Assembly (NCBI GenBank): GCA_002011815.1
Contig: MTOV01000014.1
Coordinates: 1-37,739 of the forward strand
From: Nitrospirae bacterium JdFR-86
GTDB taxonomy: Bacteria > Nitrospirota > Thermodesulfovibrionia > Thermodesulfovibrionales > JdFR-86
Reading direction: 5' to 3'
DNA length: 37,739 bases
Part shown: piece by piece, positions 24,969-32,094 of the stretch
Layout of the letters: each line of letters begins with the position of its first letter
Position numbering within the stretch: position 1 is the stretch's first letter
Program-made: the position numbers and the translations under genes
The notes under the pieces: model-generated
The model's database searches: none
Seen by the model: only the letters and a program-made list of their open reading frames with translations
What the model was told of the DNA's origin: nothing

Positions 24969-25935
24969 TCTGCTGGTAGATAATTTTGAGAGCTTAATAG
25001 CACAAGGGCCAAGAGTCAAGTGGCTTGAAAAGTGGCTATTAGGAGAAGTTTGGACTGTTGAGCGATATCAAAGTCTTTCCTCACATGATTATCTAAAGAA
25101 TGGTGAATCAAAGGTCAACGAGCTTGAAGAGATAATAGCACAGGCAGCCTACAGGCTTTACGACGAATTTCTCGATGACCCTCCAGAGGAAAGGAATGTC
25201 CTGAGTTTTCTTGAAAGTGAGAAATTAAATGCTCTGGTTATCTTTGATGGGCTATCCTTAAGGGAGATTCCAGTACTTTTGAACCTTGCCCAAAAATCAA
25301 ATTACACGGTTCATGAGGTTGGAATAACTTACTCTGTGTTACCGACAGAAACCAACGATTTTATAGAACAGAGATTAAAGTTCGGAAATATTGCTCCATC
25401 TTTACTTCCGAAAAGAAGAGAAATAAAAGAGAAAGGAATCGCCGCATATTATTATTACGATACAAACCAACAGCATCTGCTTGACCGGGATTCAAAGAAG
25501 CTCCTTTTGTGGTCTGCATTTCCTGATAACACTTATAGTGACAGCACTGCCCGTTTCGACAGGCACTTTGAGCAGATCCATACGCTTCTTGAAGTTTCCT
25601 GGCTTAATACAGTCCAGCAGATTCCCCGAGGGCGGAAAATTTTAATAACCAGTGACCATGGATATGTATATTTCGGGGCAGGGCTTTCTTTTGCGAGGTC
25701 AAATTCTGAATTAAGACCGCTAACAGCATATCTTGGAGGTGAACGTTACAGGCGTCTGGAGGAAGGCGTTGTTCCGCCTGAACACCCTGATCTGGCAGTA
25801 TATCCTAATCGTAAGATTGCGGTTTTAAGGGGGCGTATTCAAACTCATCCTCCAGGTAAAGGAGCAAACAGGCTCTACAAACATGGAGGACTTTCAATAA
25901 TGGAAATCCTTGTGCCCTGGATTGTCCTGGAGTAG
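24961..25935 (+). CDS. pglZ: Minimal PglZ-domain protein
   Basis: A 324-aa protein of the alkaline-phosphatase-like PglZ family. Expected metal-site pieces are present: D96 in LVIFDGLSLREIP, a T/S-rich SVLPTET at 125-131, D232-H233 in LITSDHGYVYFG, and H308 in KHGGLSIMEILVPW, the closing signature of PglZ. BREX PglZ proteins usually exceed 650 residues; here almost only the catalytic core remains, with about 90 residues in front. PglZ is the defining component of Pgl/BREX-type phage defence, with reported phosphodiesterase or nuclease-like capability in some members. Start ATG overlaps the ATPase stop. Confidence 0.88.
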   Translation: MSNLLVDNFESLIAQGPRVKWLEKWLLGEVWTVERYQSLSSHDYLKNGESKVNELEEIIAQAAYRLYDEFLDDPPEERNVLSFLESEKLNALVIFDGLSLREIPVLLNLAQKSNYTVHEVGITYSVLPTETNDFIEQRLKFGNIAPSLLPKRREIKEKGIAAYYYYDTNQQHLLDRDSKKLLLWSAFPDNTYSDSTARFDRHFEQIHTLLEVSWLNTVQQIPRGRKILITSDHGYVYFGAGLSFARSNSELRPLTAYLGGERYRRLEEGVVPPEHPDLAVYPNRKIAVLRGRIQTHPPGKGANRLYKHGGLSIMEILVPWIVLE

Positions 25936-25943
25936 ATAAAGGT

Positions 25944-27602
25944 ATGAGTATTATTGACATTAAGCGGTTACTCAAGCAGTCTGAGGGACAATTTCTTGAA
26001 AGGAAGACGTGTTATGAATATAGAGATGGAAAGAGACGTCTCAGGAAAGCAAAGGATGTTGCCAGAAATGTTGCAGAAACACTGTCAGCTTTTGCAAATG
26101 CTGATGGTGGCACCCTTTTATTGGGTGTAGAAGATAATGGGGCTGTCTCAGGAGTTGATTTCCCTGAAGATAAACTCAAAGTTATACAAAATGCTCCCAA
26201 AAACCTGATAAAACCTTCCTTACGGGCTGAAATCAATAAAGTTGATTTCGAGGGAAAAAGGCTCTTCATTTTCACTGTCAACTGGATGCCTGATGTCTAT
26301 CAACTAACCGATGGGCGCTATTTGCTTCGTATAGGCGATTCAAATGTGCCTTTTCCTGCAAGTCAAATTGAACAACTTAAATTAGGGAAGAGAAAAGCTG
26401 CTTTTGAAAGTCGCATCGAGCCCACTGCTACATGGAATGATATTTCTAAATCACTTGTATTAGATTTTGGCAAAAGAGTTGGTATAAAAGGAGATGCTGA
26501 GACTATCTTGAGTCAGTATCGTTTGATAGAGTACAACAATGGAACCCCAAGGTTTAAACTGGCAGCACTGCTTCTTTTTGGCAAGGACCCTTTAAAGTGG
26601 CATCCACGATGCGGAATAGACTTCATAAAATATGAAGGGGTAGAGAGGGAAACAGGCAGGAAACTGAATATCGTTAAGAGGGAAAGAATAGAATTTCCTC
26701 TTGTGAAATTGATTGAAGAAGCCTATAAAACTATTTCCGTCCATATTAAAGAACGGCAATACCTTCACGACTTGTTTTTCATCGAAAAACTTGAATATCC
26801 TGCTTTTGCATGGCAGGAGGCAATTGTGAACGCTGTTGCCCACAGGGACTATAGCATTAATGGTCTATCTATAGAAGTATGGATGTTTGATGACCGGATG
26901 GAGGTTCGCAGTCCCGGTTTACCTCCCGAACCGGTCACACTGGAAAAGATTCTCAAGAGGGAAAAGATCCATGCCAGCAGAAATCCGCTTATTGTGCGAG
27001 TCTTGACTGATTTAGGCTACATGCGAGAGACTGGAGAAGGAATTCCCAGAATGTTTGACGAGATGGAAAAGAACGGGTTATATCCTCCAAAGCTTGAGAT
27101 TATTGCTGACTCGTTATTTTCTGTGACTTTAAACAATCAGCCAATGTATTCCGCAGAGGATATGAGATGGCTTGAGCAGTTTGCCGGGCTAAATCTTAAT
27201 CCTGACCAGAAACGGATGTTACTCTTTGCACGGTCTCACGGTGGGTCATTCACAAGCAAAAATTGGCGAAAAGTATGCGGAGTGGATATCTATACTGCAT
27301 CGAAGGATATCAAGGATATGATTAGAAAAGGGTGTCTTATTCATCCTCAGAAAGGTAGTAGAGTTTATCATATAAGTTATCCCTTTGAAAGAGAAGAGCG
27401 AAAGTTTCCTGAAGAGTATGGTGCTATTGAAGAGACCTTAAATAAGCAAGGTTATATAACAAATCAAGATATCCGAGAAATACTGAAAGTGCCGAGATTT
27501 CAAGCTGTCAGGATAGCAAAGCAGTTGATTGAGTTGGGGGTCTTAGAGCTTGTTGGCAAAGGGAGAGGGGCAAAATATATTAGAAAGCAGTTACAAAAAT
27601 GA
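25944..27602 (+). CDS. AlbA_2/Schlafen-domain ATP-binding regulator-like protein
   Basis: A 552-aa protein. Residues about 10-125 are an AlbA_2 (Schlafen-type) domain: EGQFLERKTCYE, AETLSAFANADGGTLLLGVED, then YLLRIGDSNVP. About 285-385 is the GHKL-like ATP-binding module shared with RecG-like regulators (EAIVNAVAHRDYS, GLPPEPV, ETGEGIPRMFDEM). A C-terminal winged helix spans about 490-550 (QGYITNQDIREILKVPRFQ). Such proteins are often called transcriptional regulators and are frequent in defence islands; Schlafen-type domains can also cleave RNA. It follows pglZ by 8 bases. Sensor, regulator and effector are all possible. Confidence 0.82.
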   Translation: MSIIDIKRLLKQSEGQFLERKTCYEYRDGKRRLRKAKDVARNVAETLSAFANADGGTLLLGVEDNGAVSGVDFPEDKLKVIQNAPKNLIKPSLRAEINKVDFEGKRLFIFTVNWMPDVYQLTDGRYLLRIGDSNVPFPASQIEQLKLGKRKAAFESRIEPTATWNDISKSLVLDFGKRVGIKGDAETILSQYRLIEYNNGTPRFKLAALLLFGKDPLKWHPRCGIDFIKYEGVERETGRKLNIVKRERIEFPLVKLIEEAYKTISVHIKERQYLHDLFFIEKLEYPAFAWQEAIVNAVAHRDYSINGLSIEVWMFDDRMEVRSPGLPPEPVTLEKILKREKIHASRNPLIVRVLTDLGYMRETGEGIPRMFDEMEKNGLYPPKLEIIADSLFSVTLNNQPMYSAEDMRWLEQFAGLNLNPDQKRMLLFARSHGGSFTSKNWRKVCGVDIYTASKDIKDMIRKGCLIHPQKGSRVYHISYPFEREERKFPEEYGAIEETLNKQGYITNQDIREILKVPRFQAVRIAKQLIELGVLELVGKGRGAKYIRKQLQK

Positions 27603-27646
27603 AGCAGTCTAAAATGTTACTTTTCGAATTTTAAACTGCTTCATTT
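27597..27646. terminator. Long imperfect hairpin between the AlbA_2 and methylase genes
   Basis: AAATGAAGCAGT (27,597-27,608) pairs with ACTGCTTCATTT (27,635-27,646), and after one C/A mismatch TAAAAT pairs with ATTTTA, leaving a 12-base loop. The left arm begins inside the AlbA_2 stop region. There is no clean T-run after it, so a classical terminator is not certain; partial terminator, RNA-processing site or a trace of a small mobile repeat are alternatives. Confidence 0.45.
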
Positions 27647-27670
27647 ATGATTTAGATTGTTACATTCAGT

Positions 27671-30600
27671 ATGGAAAAAGCGATTCAAGACTCAAAACTA
27701 AAATCCTGCGGCTCTACAAAGTATGCCATTGAAGACTCCTTCCCCATTGTGGAGATAAACCGCCTTGCGATTCCAGAAAGGAACGCCTTTAAACCTATAT
27801 ATCAGATGCATAAGTGGTTTGCTCGCAGGGCTTCCTGTGTGTTTAGGGCAATTCTTCTCGGGTGTATGAAGCCTCTTCCTCTGGATGAAAATGGAAAACC
27901 GTTGAAAAGCGGTGCCCAGATAATAATGGAAGAATTCTATAAAGATCACACGAATGACCCGGATACAAACGGAAAAGTCATCCTTGACCCTTTTATGGGT
28001 GGGGGCACAACAGTAGTCGAAGCCCTGCGTCTTGGATGTAAGGTCATAGGGATAGATCTCAATCCAGTTGCATGGTTTATAGTAAAGACCGAAGTCGAGC
28101 CCGTTGATATTGCTGAATTAAAGGCGTCATTTGAGCGTCTGGCTGAACGAAAAGTTGCATGGAGCGGGAAATCAGTAAAGGAGACCCTTCTTGAACAGTA
28201 TAAAACCGAATGTCCCTGTTGTGGTACAGGCAGGGAAGAAGCAGATATTATCTATACTTTCTGGGTTAAGTCTGCCATTTGCACTAATTGTAAAAAAGAG
28301 GTTCCGCTGTTTTCGGATTATATTATTGCGGCTAAGACTCCTTCAATAAAATATAGTCGGGATGTAGAATGCCCTGAATGCGGCAGGACATTTGATTGGG
28401 AGTTAGAACCAGCGAGTCTGATTGCTGAACCGGGACTTTGTATAGCAAGTCCCTCTTATTCTGCGGGGATTGGTCGCACAAGTGTGCGATGGGCGTTTTC
28501 TGCTGGTGATAAAGTGAAATGTCCATGGTGTGAGAAGATTATAAAAGCAAGAATTACGCATAAAAAGAAAGAACGGAAAAAGGTGCCGCTTACTGTTCTT
28601 CTTTGCCCTCATTGCTATTCTGTATGGCAATGGAGGGGAAATCTTCCTGAAAAGGTGAACTGCCCTGTTTGTAATAAGAGTTATGACCCTAAGAAAGGCA
28701 ACGTCCCTAAAAGTGGTTGGTTTCTGTGTTCCTGTGGGCATACAGACAGGATAATAAACTCTATACGGAGCCTGCCCAAAGACCAGCTTTTTCCAATGCG
28801 TCCTTATGCTATTGAAGGTTATTGTCCTCATTGTGCAGGTGATTTAGAGGGAGAAACAGATTTAACCCAGATGACAATTGAAGGCACTAACTTAAAGCTT
28901 AAGATTAAAAACTCAAAACTAAATAGCCACCTCTGTTTGCTTACAAAAAACAATGGAAAGTTTTTCAAAAGGATTACTTCTTCAGACCTTGCCAGATATC
29001 AGAGGGCATGTGAAATATGGGAAAAAGAAAAAGTAAATTTGCCATATCCAAAGCAGAAAATCCCTGAAGGATTTAATACTAATCAAATGAGAAATCACCA
29101 TTATCATTACTGGTATCAGATGTTTAATCCAAGGCAATTGCTTTGCCTTTCGATACTGCTGAAGGCGATAGACGAGGAACAGGACCAAGTGTTGAAGGAA
29201 ATGTTGCTGAGTGGGTTTTTCAACCTCTTGAATAATGTAAGTGACTTTTGTTCATATAGGACTACTGTCCTTGCATTGCGCCAAGTTTTTGCTCGTCATG
29301 ACTTTGCCCCCAAAAACACGCCTTGTGAAAATAATGTATGGGGATTGAAATTTGGCATGGGAAGCTTTGAATCATGCGTTCAAACCGTATATGATGGAAT
29401 TCGGTTTGCTATTAGCCCTTCTGATCGGCGTTTTACTGGTCAATTTAACAAAAAAAATCAACCCATCATTAGTGATATGAAATCTTCTGAAACAGTTTAT
29501 TCCGGTAGGCCCAATCTTATGTCAGAGGATTCAAAAAGATTGGCTGTGACTGTCAAAAATAACCCTATACACATCGTTGTTACCGACCCTCCATATGCAA
29601 GTAACGTTAATTATTCAGAACTATCTGACTATTTTTATGTATGGTTAAGCCTGGTGTTGAGTAAAACTTATCCATATTTTGCGCCTGATGCTACTCCAAA
29701 AAGGGAAGAAATAATTGAAAACCCGACTCGTGGGTATACCATAACAGATTTTGAAGAGGGGTTAAAGTCTGTATTTGTAGAATGCAAGAAAAAACTCGAT
29801 GATAGAGGACTGTTAGCTTTTACATTCCATCACGCTGAGGGGCGTACATGGGAATCGCTTCTAAAAGCTGTATGTGATGCAGGGTTTATTGTTGAAGCCG
29901 TCTATCCGATACATGGAGAACCTGAAGCTTCTCTACACCTTCAGGATAAAAAGGCAATTGCTTATGATCTCATCCATGTCTGCCGCAAGAGACCAATTGT
30001 GCAGAATGTTCAAAAACGTTCGTGGGCAGGTATTCGTCAGGAAATTCGGCGTAGGGCAAGGGAAGAGATTAAAGTCATTGAGGCAGGAAGATATGGTAAT
30101 GAGCCGCTTTCTCCAGCTGATATAAACATCATCCTTATCGGCAAATGCCTTGAACTTTACAGTCGTCACTACGGTGCTATCGTTGACCATGAAGGAAATG
30201 AAGTTCCATTAAAACAGGCACTTGAGGAAATCCGCATGATGGTAGACCAACTTCAGTCGAAAGAGCAGCCTTTACCTTCTGAGCTTTCTGACATTGACCC
30301 TGAATCCTATGTATATCTGACCTGCCTCTGTAACAGAAAGGAAATCAAAAGCGATGAGGTACATAAAGCTACAAGGGGAATCTTGGAGCCGGATTCTTTA
30401 TTCGAAGCAGGTCTTATGATAAAGGGCAGAGCTAAACGCGGCAGGACTTACGAGGTAAAACAACCTCTTGAGCGCTTTGATTCTCTGGTTGAGAAGTTCA
30501 AAGAGCCCCAAGTTGAAAAAACTTTATTCGGCGACATGGAAGTACCAACTAAAATGAAAAAGAAAATATATTTCATTGACTATGTCCATTTTCTTATGGC

Positions 30601-30766
30601 TCTTGTTGAAGGTGGAGAAAACATCGTGCCATGGCTTGAACGCTTCAGAAGAGAGACACCAAGGCTTAGAGCCGCATGCGAATATCTGATGGGAAAGAAC
30701 AACGGCTTTGCGCCTACGCTTAAAAAAATCCTTGATATGATAGATATGGGACCACTGTTTAGATAG
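27671..30766 (+). CDS. DUF1156 DNA methyltransferase with zinc ribbons
   Basis: A 1031-aa DNA amino-methyltransferase. The DUF1156 hallmark MHKWFARRAS is at 46-55; the SAM motif ILDPFMGGGTT at 104-114; catalytic DPPY at 639-642 inside VVTDPPYASNVNYSELSDYF. Between them are eight cysteine knuckles (about 181-184, 204-207, 234-237, 284-287, 312-315, 331-334, 353-355, 385-388), enough for four zinc ribbons. It probably methylates adenine N6 or cytosine N4 to mark self DNA. This family (Zn-ribbon adenine methylases) serves as PglX of BREX type 3, as I recall, and occurs with DUF499 ATPases. The ATG has no Shine-Dalgarno, suggesting a separate short-leader transcript. Confidence 0.88.
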   Translation: MEKAIQDSKLKSCGSTKYAIEDSFPIVEINRLAIPERNAFKPIYQMHKWFARRASCVFRAILLGCMKPLPLDENGKPLKSGAQIIMEEFYKDHTNDPDTNGKVILDPFMGGGTTVVEALRLGCKVIGIDLNPVAWFIVKTEVEPVDIAELKASFERLAERKVAWSGKSVKETLLEQYKTECPCCGTGREEADIIYTFWVKSAICTNCKKEVPLFSDYIIAAKTPSIKYSRDVECPECGRTFDWELEPASLIAEPGLCIASPSYSAGIGRTSVRWAFSAGDKVKCPWCEKIIKARITHKKKERKKVPLTVLLCPHCYSVWQWRGNLPEKVNCPVCNKSYDPKKGNVPKSGWFLCSCGHTDRIINSIRSLPKDQLFPMRPYAIEGYCPHCAGDLEGETDLTQMTIEGTNLKLKIKNSKLNSHLCLLTKNNGKFFKRITSSDLARYQRACEIWEKEKVNLPYPKQKIPEGFNTNQMRNHHYHYWYQMFNPRQLLCLSILLKAIDEEQDQVLKEMLLSGFFNLLNNVSDFCSYRTTVLALRQVFARHDFAPKNTPCENNVWGLKFGMGSFESCVQTVYDGIRFAISPSDRRFTGQFNKKNQPIISDMKSSETVYSGRPNLMSEDSKRLAVTVKNNPIHIVVTDPPYASNVNYSELSDYFYVWLSLVLSKTYPYFAPDATPKREEIIENPTRGYTITDFEEGLKSVFVECKKKLDDRGLLAFTFHHAEGRTWESLLKAVCDAGFIVEAVYPIHGEPEASLHLQDKKAIAYDLIHVCRKRPIVQNVQKRSWAGIRQEIRRRAREEIKVIEAGRYGNEPLSPADINIILIGKCLELYSRHYGAIVDHEGNEVPLKQALEEIRMMVDQLQSKEQPLPSELSDIDPESYVYLTCLCNRKEIKSDEVHKATRGILEPDSLFEAGLMIKGRAKRGRTYEVKQPLERFDSLVEKFKEPQVEKTLFGDMEVPTKMKKKIYFIDYVHFLMALVEGGENIVPWLERFRRETPRLRAACEYLMGKNNGFAPTLKKILDMIDMGPLFR

Positions 30767-30811
30767 TTGTGAATTAAAAAGGGAATGAAAATATTTTTAA
30801 AGAATTAAATC

Positions 30812-31627
30812 ATGGCACCAAACAAATATAAGCTGAAATCGTCTGCGCTTACTCAAGAAATAAATTACCTTTTTGGGAGTTTCGCATCTGAAAATTTACG
30901 AGAGTTTGCACAGTATTTAAATTTAATCGATGGTCAGCGACCACGAAGTTCGGAAATTCTTAAATGGTACAGCTGGGTAAAGCCTCGTTTAACAAATGAG
31001 AATCCTTACCAAGAAGGAATGGTGCTTATCCGACTCTTAATTTTCCAATTCATGGTAGAAGGATGCACAAAACAAATGTTCAAGTTGCTCCTCAGGACAT
31101 TAGTTCATCAATTTCCTGAATATAATAAAGATAAAATTCGCAAACTTCTTAACCCTAATAAAGGTAAAGTTACTGATCTAAGACCACTTGAGGAAAATAT
31201 TTTATCTATACTTGGTGCTTCTGATAAGTTTACTATTCTGTATAAGGGATTAGAAGAGCTTTGTTCTCCACATTTATATGAGTTGCGTAATGCAATAGCC
31301 CATCAGAGATTCTATATCGAGCCGCAAGGTAATGACCGTCTCATCTTCTACCAGCCCGAAAGACGACGACTGACAAAAACAAATGCAAAAGCAATAAAAG
31401 CATCGGAATTTTTCAAAAAAATGGATTCTCTGGAAATATTTTGGGCTTCTTTTTTTGAGGCATATAGTGTTCTATCTTTAAAACTTATCGAGTCAGGACA
31501 ACTTCTGGATCATCCTTGTGGCGAGTGTGGGAGTCTTATAATATATGCCAGGGGAGAAAAGCCGCCAACAAAATGCAATTTTTGCGGTTTCAGGGTTCAA
31601 TTAAAAACTCAACACCCGGAGGAATGA
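30812..31627 (+). CDS. HEPN-like Zn-ribbon protein of the defence cluster
   Basis: A 271-aa protein I do not recognise as a named family. It is mostly helical; ELRNAIAHQRF contains R159-N-A-I-A-H164, matching the R-x4-6-H catalytic motif of HEPN ribonucleases. The C-terminus has a zinc ribbon, C236-C239 and C255-C258 (CGEC...CNFC). HEPN proteins are common RNase toxins or effectors in defence islands, so an RNA-cutting abortive role is possible; non-catalytic RNxxxH helices also occur in ordinary proteins (for example DUF4145-like). It follows the methylase by 45 bases without a strong ribosome site and is one base before the next gene. Confidence 0.7.
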   Translation: MAPNKYKLKSSALTQEINYLFGSFASENLREFAQYLNLIDGQRPRSSEILKWYSWVKPRLTNENPYQEGMVLIRLLIFQFMVEGCTKQMFKLLLRTLVHQFPEYNKDKIRKLLNPNKGKVTDLRPLEENILSILGASDKFTILYKGLEELCSPHLYELRNAIAHQRFYIEPQGNDRLIFYQPERRRLTKTNAKAIKASEFFKKMDSLEIFWASFFEAYSVLSLKLIESGQLLDHPCGECGSLIIYARGEKPPTKCNFCGFRVQLKTQHPEE

Positions 31628-31628
31628 A

Positions 31629-32066
31629 TTGCCAGGATACCAGCTTGTAGAAATAGGAAATTTAAGTCCAAATAAGAATAACGGCATTTTACCTTACAAA
31701 AATAAGATAGGCTTTCTGGACTTTTTACGGGAAATTACTCAAGACCCGCTGCCGTTTCCGAAATTCTACAAGGTGCAAGTGGTTGGATTGGAAGAAGTGC
31801 TTTTTGCAGCTCGTCCAAAACAGGAGGAAATGGCACTTAAGATATATAGCCTGCTGAAATCTGCTGCGCAGAACCTTGAAAGAAAGCTTATAGATGTTCA
31901 GATTGTATTTCGGGGAAGACTTGTAAGAGGCGAAAGTTTCTGGGTTGAATATAGAAATGTAAAGCTCCCGATAGGACACATTTTCGGCTCACCTATGAAA
32001 CAGACCGATGCACAAGGAAATCATTTTTATAAGAAAAGCTTTAGTTTAACCAATGGGATAATTTAG
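31629..32066 (+). CDS. Unrecognised 145-aa protein in the defence cluster
   Basis: Translation starts at TTG 31,629: GGAGGAA ends four bases before it and the previous stop is one base upstream, so coupling is clear. The protein is mixed alpha/beta with LEEVLFAARPKQEEMALKIY, LIDVQIVFRGRLVRG and LPIGHIFGSPM. No catalytic motif, membrane segment or signal peptide is visible and I do not know the family. Its conserved place between the HEPN-like and helicase genes suggests a system-specific part, perhaps a specificity or bridging protein. Confidence 0.65.
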   Translation: MPGYQLVEIGNLSPNKNNGILPYKNKIGFLDFLREITQDPLPFPKFYKVQVVGLEEVLFAARPKQEEMALKIYSLLKSAAQNLERKLIDVQIVFRGRLVRGESFWVEYRNVKLPIGHIFGSPMKQTDAQGNHFYKKSFSLTNGII

Positions 32067-32094
32067 TTTTTAATTATGAGTTTTAGTTAGGTTT

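Noticed and set aside
22353-25935. Canonical BrxC and PglX/BrxL BREX type 1 operon
   Set aside because: The ATPase is too short and DUF499-like, the methylase is DUF1156-type, and BrxA, BrxB and BrxL are missing.
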